From NCBI GenBank assembly GCA_030141605.1, contig JAQGDQ010000087.1, positions 558,001-622,000 of the forward strand: DNA of 64,000 nucleotides, given 5' to 3'. The translations under genes were made by a program, and so were the position numbers. The DNA is from Tubiluchus corallicola (taxonomy: Eukaryota; Priapulida; Priapulimorpha; Priapulimorphida; Tubiluchidae). Below are positions 1 to 10,900 of the stretch, in pieces. Numbering within the stretch: position 1 is the stretch's first letter; every line of letters begins with the position of its first letter. The notes beneath the pieces were generated by a model. The model was not told the DNA's origin. It did no database searches and worked only from the letters and a program-made list of their open reading frames with translations.

Positions 1-1615
1 GACAGCCTGAATTACATTCATGATTTGAAAAGTTCAATCATTATGGATACAGGAATAAATAAGCTGAATAAACTTCATACTTGCATAAATCTTTCCATTT
101 ACAGATAATAGTCATAAGACTTACAATACTACAAAACTGATTACATGAATAATGGGATGACAAAAATAAATCAGTATTATTATTGCTATAGGTTTAGGCA
201 TATAATGCAGCAAACAAATGAAACAAATACTGCATATATTTTTAGTACTTTTGTACTGAAAGGTACATAGGCGGGAAGGCATAGGATTAACATGTGAAAC
301 TTTGATAGTTTTCCATCAAAAAAATGTGAATGCATATTTTCAGAAATTTGCAGTGCATTATGAAAATAAAACTTCCATGTTGCAAATTTCAAATTTTTTA
401 ATGGAAAGAGAAACAGTCCAGTAGTTTAAAGGGTTTGCTCAAATTTTTATCTAATTTCTCGAAACCAAACAATTAGCTCAACCACATTTTTTTCATTTTG
501 ACTGTACCTTTAGATAACGATATAGCCTCATACTGTGTGACATATGAGAGCCACAACTTCACACAGCCATATGCAGCCACAGTGTTTTTAAGTTTTCAGT
601 GCAATACTCACAATGGAGTAGGATCGGCAAAGAACTAAAGAGTATGTTTGCCTAAAATGCTGTACGACTAAAACATTTCTTCAAATCATAATTAGTTAAC
701 TATTTTGACGTTTTTTTTTTCATCGCCAATATTATTAGTCATTTCAGCCCAGCTGCTCAGAAAAACTTCGAAAATAAAGTCGAGTTCAATTGTAGCAAAT
801 AATTCTGGTAAAGAAAAATTTGATTTGGCTAAATGGCAAAGTAGAATTCCAGAAAAAAATATGTCAAACTGAATTTGTCAGGATAATTCATTAAAGAATA
901 CGTCAAATCAAGGAATGGTGATCACTTGCAATTTGAAAAGCAAGTCATAAAATAATATAAGAAGAAAACAATGAACTACAATATGTATACCGCAATATAC
1001 AAATAATGAAAAAGCTAGATAAAAAGCACCTTTCATCTAAAGCATCTATAAGTTACTACAAATGCTCTCTTTTGCAACGGACTGGCATTTTACTTCACAA
1101 ATTTACAATTTGAAGATGTTGGCACTTCCACACTTCCGTAACTAATAATAACATTCGAGTATTGCAGTACGAACGACTAGTGCAAATCCATCACAAAACA
1201 AGATATGTCAGGAATCAAAAAAAAAACTCAAACAATAGTCAAATAGCAATTTACATTAATATATACATATGCTTAATCACAGCATAATTCTCAAGAAAAG
1301 TTTATTTGCAACATTTCTAACATCGTACTTTATATTGTTAATAGAAATGAAAGCTCACACAAATATACAGAGGGAAACTCTAGAGACTTCAATTCCATGG
1401 TGTTGATAATGAACTAGCCACTAGCAAGTGAGTTAAACCTGATGTAATGTTAATGTGATATAATGTAGAATGTCGTGATCACAGCCTGTTGATTAAAACA
1501 GTGAGTATTATAGCTTTATAAACTTCATAACATATATTTTAAGATCAGAATATACCCACACCGCCTGCTGATGTACTACAATCGTCTGAAACAAGGCATA
1601 TAATTCTGCAAACCT
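1..1615. other. 3' flank of RICTOR, no gene seen
   Basis: AT-rich sequence with no long or conserved reading frame. On the minus strand the first canonical AATAAA downstream of the RICTOR stop is at 1316-1311. If used, the RICTOR 3' UTR would be about 950 nt and would include the hAT-like element at 1616-2191. Confidence 0.4.
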
Positions 1616-2191
1616 CAGTGGCGGCTCGTAGATAACACTAGTGGGGGGTTTTGCTTCAGAAAATTTATACCATTGTTTTAACATTGCGTAAAACGAAACA
1701 AAAATACAAAATGAAAATTTATAAATAAGCTTGATAAATAGTTTAAATTGCTACAGTTCAAGCCTGACCCATTCATTTAAAAATGAAATCCATTCTTCTT
1801 GTTTTACTTTGCACGAAAAGATTAATAAAAGATTAAAAGATTAATAAGTCAAAAAGAAATGCCATCCCTTACACTTGCACAACAGTCTCTCCACCCAGCA
1901 CTCTCTGTCGTATCTCAGACATGTGTGCTTAGCCGCATGAGCACGAAAGCCAAACACCGCGTCGCTGGAACTGTGAAGAGCACAGCTCTGTCACGTGCAC
2001 TGGTTCCGAACAAGGATTTACAAGTAATGTACAAATATAAAGAAAAAAGACTCACTATATTGAATATTATCGATAATACAAATATAAAGAAAGAATTAAA
2101 GAAAAGACTCATTATATTGAATATTGTCGATAATATCGAGTGAAAATAGGGGTGCTGCAGTTCCACAGTGCCTATACATGAGCCGCCACTG
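1616..2191. mobile_element. Non-autonomous hAT-type element with 8-bp TSD
   Basis: The left end is CAGTGGCGGCTC and the right end is its exact complement GAGCCGCCACTG: 12-bp perfect terminal inverted repeats of hAT type (CAGNGGCG). It is flanked by gcaaacct (1608-1615) and gcaaaccc (2192-2199), an 8-bp target duplication with one mismatch, as expected for hAT. The 576-bp interior has no transposase. An internal tandem duplication of about 60 bp (2032-2140, around 'ttgaatattatcgataat') is visible. It lies 72 bp past the RICTOR stop codon. Confidence 0.85.
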
Positions 2192-2263
2192 GCAAACCCT
2201 GAATCATTACCATTGGTAGAAGCAGTAACCCTAAATGATCAAGGCATGTACCAAGTCACCAGT

Positions 2264-4911
2264 TCAAGCACTGGACTCTTCACCAAGAGTGCTAAAAACT
2301 TCATCCTCTATGCCAAGAAGAGACTGGGGATCGGTATAGAGCTCGGACATCGGTGCGTCCTGAAAAAGTTCTTGCAAGAACCTCCGAGCGGTAAGTCGAA
2401 ACTTATAGGTGGCGAGCAGGTGTGCCATACTTGAATATAGACAAGTGTCGAGAAATGCTTTGGTAAAATGCTGCTTCAAGCTGAAAGAATAAAATTATAA
2501 TAAAGGAGGAGCTTGGCATGAAGTGAAATTGGTAATAAGTGGAAAACCTAATATTCGATAAAATAGCAATGTTACTTACTTTAGTAAGCCTTGCTCAGTA
2601 GACTTCACAGCCACAGAACTGCTAAGATTTACTATCAAATGCATAACTTCTTTTCGCAGTGCTATCTTTCCTTCTAAGCTGTCCGTCGACCATTTCTTTA
2701 CTACAAAAAAATATTGGAATTTAGTGAGGAAGAAGTAAGACAAGCACATTTGCTCCACTAGTCTGTCATAGTAGACTACTAATTGGTATTTGAATTCAAT
2801 CCAAACTAATGCCTCATAAGCACATTTGTGCACCTTCTCTTTACTTTATAACCCCTTTCCGTTAACGTATCAAGTGTGATGCCTTGTATAGGAGAGTCTT
2901 ACAGTCCTTGTTAACATACGGGGAGAATTTGTGTGCCTCTAATGGACATTATAACTAGTGATCACAAGGTTCTCTCACAATATTGTTTGCAGCTCAGTCT
3001 TGAGTTTATATTAAGGACTTTAATAGCTTGTTTTGGATAACCGACCAAAAGAAACCAAGCATAATCAATGATAGGTTTTGAGTTAGTGCAAACATGACGC
3101 AAAATTTTTAAATTCAGTTTACAATACCCAATAAGAATGTACAGTTTAAACATTGCTGATTCCACAGCAACATCGGCTCTTAGGCCATTTTTACGATTAA
3201 TATCTTCTTTTCAACAACAACAAACCAATAGAGTCCTACTAATTGTCTTGAGTCTGAAATCAGTAATATTAGCCTACTAGATATACCAATTTATTGTTGA
3301 CTTACCTGAATCAGTACTGTCAACACTAGTGCAACTGTGAGGTGTAGCACGTTCCGCACTGGGCACACGACTACGTTTTCCACCTTCTGAAACTTGGACA
3401 ATCCTAGCCGAGTCAGTGCTTAGCAAGTTCTTGTCAGTCGACGCTTTGACGTCGGGTGTTTTTGTTTCTGCGGATTCGTCATCGGGAGGTACAATAGTCA
3501 AGTTGAGAAATTCTGCTTCTTCTAAAAAAACAAGATAAAAAATTTATGAACAGTATCCAAGAAACAATGAAACTGAACACCAATGCAAAATATGAACACA
3601 GATGTAAGCTTCATGACAAAACCATTAATGAAAGAGCAACATATCACTCTGCCTTTATTATATTAACATTACACACCAAGTTTCACTAAAAAAAGAAAAT
3701 GATTCTAGATTTGAATCCCAGACATGTCCCAGATACAGCTTCATTTGGGAAACAAACTTGCTGAAATAAATTCAAGTTCAATAGCAACATATTCACATAA
3801 CTTGTTTAAAGGAAAATTTATCACCTAAATTTAAAGGACAATAAAACACCATTCATAAATAAAGCTTAATAATTCATCTTGAAATTATTTTCTATCACTT
3901 ACATGCTGTCTTCTTGCACACAGAGCTTGTGTTAGCAGCAACATTGTATAAAACTTGTAATTTCAAACTCCCGCGGTGACTGTTAGGAGAAGCCATTTTA
4001 AACAAGTTTAGATGACATTGTGCAAAGTTTGAAAAGATAATCAGAGCTTTTGCAGCATTTGTTTCATTAAGTAGTATTCAAATAGGCAAGTGTAATACTA
4101 AGTAACATAACTACGTATGAAAAGTTTCTTTGTAACATACTTTAAAATTCCCTTTTCTTTTCCTTTAACATGGGTTTATTCATGCAAAATGTCATACACC
4201 TTAACAATTTAATGCCTTACCTGCTCCAACTTTTCCTATCACAAATGAATCTCTAGCGACGAGAGAACCACCACGCCTCCTGTAAATTCTTAAACATCCC
4301 AAACAAGTGTCTGGATCATGGTTTTCCAGACCATCATCTTCCACAGGCACACTAGTCGGAGACTGGAGGTTGTCGACTACAGCTGCAAAAGATTGTTGAA
4401 TCCACACCTGTACATTACTTATACATAACAATTATTAATACATGCTTGTCCATGAATATCTCAGTTATACAGTACTTTTTAGTTCCCTAGCAGGTTAGTT
4501 AAAATGATGTTATGTTGTTCACTAACGAAAATCACTTACGACCAAAGTCCAAAAATTTTTCATCAGCATCAGAAATGACCGAAGCAGAAGAAGATATTTG
4601 GACATCTCCATTCTCATCCTAAACAAAAAATGACTCATTTCTCTTAAACGACCATTTATAGCCTCATTTAGCATTAGGATCTACAAAACTGGTAAATTCC
4701 ATCACTTCTGTCTTACAAATGCTAAGTTGTTCTATTATTAAGAACTGTACTGCTTACGTGAAATATCATTCCGACATCAACAGGCAGAACAAGACCAGCA
4801 TATTGTGGCCCTGTTTGTGAGTCAGTAAGCGATCGAATCGTGCTCCGAGATGGGCTTTGCAGTATGCTGACTTTCTTCTCCGGTAAAGAAGAGAAACTTG
4901 ACTTGCGAAAG
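2264..4911 (-). CDS. RICTOR: RICTOR exons 30-35 (C-terminal domain with zinc site)
   Basis: Exons: 4758-4911, 4540-4618, 4221-4382, 3306-3521, 2580-2700, 2264-2480; residues about 1425-1740. 'YAGLVLPVDVGMIF' matches human 'YIGLALPVDINDIF'. The H-x4-C-x2-C motif 'HDPDTCLGC' (His1524, Cys1529, Cys1532) and Cys1682 in 'DTCLYS' match the four ligands reported for the human RICTOR zinc site. 'IALRKEVMHLIVNLSSSV' and the end 'FRLTARRFLQELFQD' are strongly conserved. The protein ends 'GEESSA', compared with human 'DTSAES'. The introns 2701-3305 and 4619-4757 show nothing recognisable. Confidence 0.93.
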
Positions 4912-7900
4912 CTGAAACAATAATTTAATATAAACAGTTTTCACAGGTAAGTGCTGTGCAGCTATGCATACAAGAGTGTTCTAGAATATTCTAGTAAGGA
5001 AAGAAATAAAAAATGAGCTTTAAGACAATGAGGCTCAACAAAACAATTAAATACTTCACTATAAAAATGGCAGCAACACACAGTGAACAGCTCTGCTTGT
5101 TAAATGCCCAATAAAACCTATTGTGTACTTGTTTTTCTACTAGTAAACCCATTTAATCCAATCTAAACTCTGAGAAAATCGTTGCTTCCACTAACATGTC
5201 AATGTTGTGGAAGTGCATTAGAAAAAGAAAATAATACATTTCAAAAATAAAGTAAAAAATGCTGAAGTGTGAAAGTAACATAAACTTTTACGTCTTCTAG
5301 TAATATTTCTGTAAAAATGAAAAGTTATTGTATAATGGAAATGTTTTCCAAAGAAAAACGTGCTACAATAATTTCAGCAACAGTTAATTACACAATTACT
5401 AACATGATGTGACTATCATTGTTGTAAGAAGCAATGAAAAGAATGAGCAGAAACATAGTCTGAGATCAAGTTGCAACTGCGACGTGAACTTATATGTATT
5501 ATAATGGAATGGCAGAAACTATAATCATTTAGTGAATAGAGGAGTTATTGCACCAAGTTCTTTACATTGTACGAAAAGCTCAGATTTCAAGCAAAAAAAT
5601 TAACCTTATTTCAAAAAAAATGCAAATAAGAATGCAAAAGTTCTTATTTCAAGGTGATGTGATTTTAAACTATATTATATCACAAGTGAATCTGTCTGAA
5701 TGTGGGACAGTATCACACTGGTTTAGACAATCAACTTTTAATCTGTCTGAAACTAAGACAGTATCACAACTGTTTAGACAATCAACTTTTAATCTGGTGG
5801 AAACTAAGACAGTATCACAACGGTTTAGACCATCAACTTTTAATTTGTTTTAATACAGGACAGTATCACGTTGGTTTAAGCAATCAATTTTTAATTCCTC
5901 AAGGCCTCAAGCCACATCAGAAGTGTCTTCAAGTTTGCTAAACTAAATCTCTAATAATTACAGAAAAATAACTTACAGTCATACAACTGAGACGAGCTGC
6001 TAGCTAAAGCAGAAAAAGCTCTCACCTAACAAAATAACAGTGCCAAAACGTGATGATCACTCAGCACCCTACATAATACTGTGCTGCACTGCAAGCACAA
6101 TAGGAATCAGAACCACCAGAGAATGTTTGCACAACAATTTTTTCAGATAATAATAAATCACTCTAAAATTTGCACAAACAATGATTTAGGTGTGGTAAAA
6201 AGCTACTTGCTTACCTGGAATAGGTTTAAAAGTTGCACAACTTCAAATTTTGCCTCTGGACATAAAACTTAGAAATTTCGTTGAAACAAAAGCCACAAAT
6301 AAACATTAGGATGTGATAAAGTAAAAGCAATTAATAGCCTGTATGAATGCCAGTATTTGAGGCATGCAATGAAGTTCTACTGTGCTAAACTCATGTACTG
6401 TTACTATGACAAGTGCTCACCCTCCACTTGAAATATCCAGACCGTTAAATTTGGAAAAGAGCAAGTCGGCAAATACTTCGTGGTCAGGTGGAGGAGTGAG
6501 CTCCGAATTCTGACTTGTGCTGCGTGATCGTTGCAGATTGCGTAATGTTGCAAATCCTTGGGCATCTCTGGAACTAGTCAAAACAAACAAAGATAATACT
6601 GGCATAATATAACAAGATTGTGCAGTTTGGCTACAACAAAATGATATCAGCAGATCGAGTTTAGACCTGCTACCAAAGGAAAAAACTAGAACAAAACACT
6701 AAGGAACCGCATGTCATAACAGTCATTGCTCAGTGCATTAGAAAAAGAAAATAATACATTTCAAAAATAAAGTAAAAGAATGCTGAAGTGTGAAAGTAGC
6801 ATAAACTTTTACATCTACTGGTAATCTTTCTGTAAAAATGAAAAGTTATTGTATCTTTTCAATATCACCTTGGTTTAGACAATCAACTTTTAATCTGTCT
6901 GAAACTAAGACAGTACCACCTTGGTTTAGACAATCAACTTTTAATCTGTCTGAAACTAAGACAGTATCACATTGGTTTAGACAATCAACTTTTAATCTGT
7001 CTGAAACTAAGACAGCATCACATTGGTTTTGACAATCAACTTTTAATCTGTCTGAATGTGGGACAGTATCACATTGGTTTAGACAAACGAATTTTCATAA
7101 AATTATCAAGTACCTTGTGAATACTACTGACAAATCGCCATGTTCGGCTAGTGCTGCACCAGTGGGTTGGGAAAGCTGTCGCTGAACGCTTGGTATTCTC
7201 TTCAAATCCAGTTTCCTCCTTGCCGATTCCGAATGGTGGACGGTTCGTCCGTCCAACGTATTTATCGATGATATGCTGGCGATTGGACTCAGTAAGGCCG
7301 GCTCGTTATACAAGCGTGGATTTGATTCGCAAGAGCTAAATCCGCTGGTTGATTCATTGCAGCTATCTGAACGGCTCTTTGTACGCTGACTTTCATTGCT
7401 GTCACTTCTCTCATCCCTGCATACATATTGCCTGAACGATTTAAATTGCAAGTTTGTTGGTAAAGACGATCACAGCTCATTTTTTCTCGTATAGGTTCCC
7501 CATCCCATTATTATAAAGCGAAAATAGTCAACATTTCTATAAAGATTTCACAACTTTACAAGCTACTTTGATAATGGCGCTACGTAGTATTAATAACAAG
7601 TACAACAACTATATACTCACACCTCGGACTTTGCCAGATTTTGCTTTTATGGATATCAGAAGAATTGAACAAAATCTGGACTGTTAAAAGGACCCACATG
7701 CTACGGACACAGTCCGTTGTTTAGCGAGTTGACTGCTAGTTGGCGTGTCGTCACTTTGTTTACATCATTACATCGTGTAACCAAGCAGTGTGTAACAACT
7801 GTACTTAATATGATTGTTTCTACGTATATTATAGTGCACAAAACTGAAGACGACATAAAAATAGTAAAAGCTCATTGCTCACACAAAAGTATCTTATTTA

Positions 7901-10900
7901 AGCATGTGCAGAAAGAATATAGAGTAAATTATGCAGTTATTTGAGTCAATTGCTGGCAGTTTTTATATACTTTTGCATAGGAGCGGCCAATACTAGACGT
8001 TTTTTGAGACAATTCTACATTATCGTGAATCTAATACATGGCACCTACTGTATTAGCTTAATAACGGTAAATATGGACAATCGGCAAATTCGAACCGACG
8101 TCTCCTCACTATCAGCCAGCAAACCGAAATATGAGTATAGTGCCTAGTCGTTTGTGTATGCTAATTGCTTTCATACTGCTGCATTTGTAAAAGTTACTGA
8201 AAACAATCTTGATCATAGTTATCATTGTCTTGTGCCAGTTTTTTATCTTTAACTATTATTTTCAGTTTTACAAAATCGCTTGTACTTGTGAATTTTGATA
8301 CTGAACTTGAAAGGCAGGAAATGTAGAAAAGTTTGCATTCAATCTAGATGTGATCCTTCTCCTTACATTGAAAATGCTATCAATAGTATGACAGTTAAAC
8401 GTAAATTCACATGTAACAATGCAAATGTAGACAAACAGTATAATTTAATAAAATTAACATAACCAATGACAAGATAAAACGTGCCTTTATTTTATCAGTT
8501 TGTCAGTTTCTTTAGCTGATGTAACTTCCAATTTTTATTAGCACCTAAAATGGCAATATGTTAGTAAAAGTAATTCTTACTTAAAGCTCCCACTCCTAGG
8601 TTTGACCGTCAACAGCTGGGCTGTAGGTTTGACCACTTCTCCGCCTGCAAGTGACAGCTGAACGGGTTTGTTGGTAAAAAATGATTTCACTTCGCTTGGT
8701 GAATGTATTCGACCTACACGGCGTGTTTTTGTTGACCTCACTACTGGTGGCGACAGCTCAACACCCGTGTCAAACCTGCCAGTTTTCAAGAATCGAGTTT
8801 TCAAAGTTAGTAAGACAGTACACATAAAGTGAAATTGGCTAGACAAGCTTTAAGGAAGACTGGACGATTGTTTAGACTCAATCTCATTTTAATTTACTGT
8901 CCAAAATATACATTTTCTTGCCTATAAAATTTAACACTTGTTCCTTATATTTGAATAATTAGCTTAGATAGTTAATTAACGGCAGCCGAACACAGCTATT
9001 GCTTACGTCAGAAACTAACCACAGTTTATGTAATTACACAGGCATCTTCCCTTGCGCGTCAAGCACATTTGCATAGGTGTTACAGTACTGCTTAAATCAT
9101 GATGTCACGAAAAATGGGCTTTACATCATATGACGTCATGAAACTAACACAGCAGTTCGTGATCATGGTTATCATGGTACCGCCTTCTATTTGTCGGCCA
9201 CGCGAATGTGACAAAAAGGTGCCGTTGCCAATCTTCATACATTCACTGAGCCGCGCGTAGCTTTGAAAGTTTAACGAAATTTGAATATCCGAAATCTCCC
9301 GTCATGAAAATGCTATTCTGACTGGACTGTATGAAGAAAACAATGCAGTCATGCAAAATAACAATTTCATTTGCCAGTAGCAATGATACCTGCACATGTC
9401 AGGCACACTTTATGAATCGAGCTACTGAAAATAAACAGAGGTGTTGTCCTCTGTTGGCTATAGTTATATATAATTAATAAAAGTTAATATATAGGGCACA
9501 AAGGCTTTGATAAAATGCCTAGAGAATGCAGAACATATATACTAGATAGCGCAGATGACTGTGGCAAGCCTAGCTAATTGCTAAAGACAATGCTTGCATG
9601 ACAGACTGATTCAACTGACAGACATGTCATATCCATGCTTCCTCAATAGCATAAACAATGAGAATAGTACGGTGAATGAAACATACAAATACATTTTGAG
9701 AAGTGATACCCCATACATTTAATAATCAAGTTCAGTGTTAGTTAACTTTGCAGACGGGCACCCGCCGTGACTATGCGGTTATTCTTCTCACCAAAATAAT
9801 ATAGTAAAAGATAAGTTGAGTTGAATATTTATTACAACAATAAAAATACAATCTCTATACCTGTTTCTCTTCAAAATGTCTTCCTCTGTTCCATCGCATT
9901 GTGGTAAAAATTTGACTGAAGCCGGAGCAGATATCTTGCGCTGTGGTAAAGTTTGTGCCCGCTTCAGTGCACAAACCCGATCGTCTAAAATAGGAGTATT
10001 TGTCTGCAAGTTCGTTAACGGAAGCGGATGCTGTTTCTCACTGATGCGTTTCAGCTCCATATCTATGAAAAGAAAAAGCTGATAGCAATGCGGTTAATGA
10101 ACTTGAGCCATGTGATATAATCACATAATTCAATAATTTTATCACTGGAAGCTGAAAACAGGTCTGGTTTCACAAAGCCATCATGTCACTTACAAGAAAA
10201 ACGTAGGCGGTACTGTGCCGCCTTCCGTAGTGAAAGGGTTAATAGTTAAGTGAATATAATAATGACATCGTTAACTTAGTGACACCGACCCCAAGACATT
10301 TTAATATGCTCTTCGGTCTCTCCAGAGCAGCAGCTGCAATACACATCTCTTAAAAGTTTCTTTGACACCACAATATGCGAAAAAGTTAATAAAACTGTAA
10401 TTCGTCTGAAAATGTACAGCACACATGCAAAATTAACATTTTCTCATTTATATATATATATAGAAAGCTTTAAGTCGAAATAGATGTAATTGGATGTACA
10501 GTAGCTTCTTTTAATAAAATGCCGCCTTTTTTCATTTTCCCATGTTTCGTTTTCTCTTTGGGTAAAAGATTTCAATGACAAAATGGCTAGATTTTTTCAA
10601 TTTTCAAAATATGACGCAATTACCCAACAAGTTAAAACACTGAACAAAATTTGTTATAAAACATTCTCTTTGCATAGCTTGTGTTCGTGTACTTACGTTG
10701 TGGTATATCTTCGTCTATAAAATATTCAACTTCATCTTTTAGAGGAGAGGTCTTTGGCGAAGCCTCAATGCCTTCTTTGCATGGACTTGGATTGTTGGAA
10801 CCAATGTAAAAGAGCCTATCGTCATTTTCATGAGGAATATCTAATACAAGAGTATTTTTCTTCAGCTTTGCAACAGTTTGATGATCTATGGGCTTGATAG

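Noticed and set aside
5688-7087. CRISPR-like array (regular repeats at 5.7 and 6.9 kb)
   Set aside because: Repeats are contiguous 51-bp units with no unique spacers, and the genome is animal.
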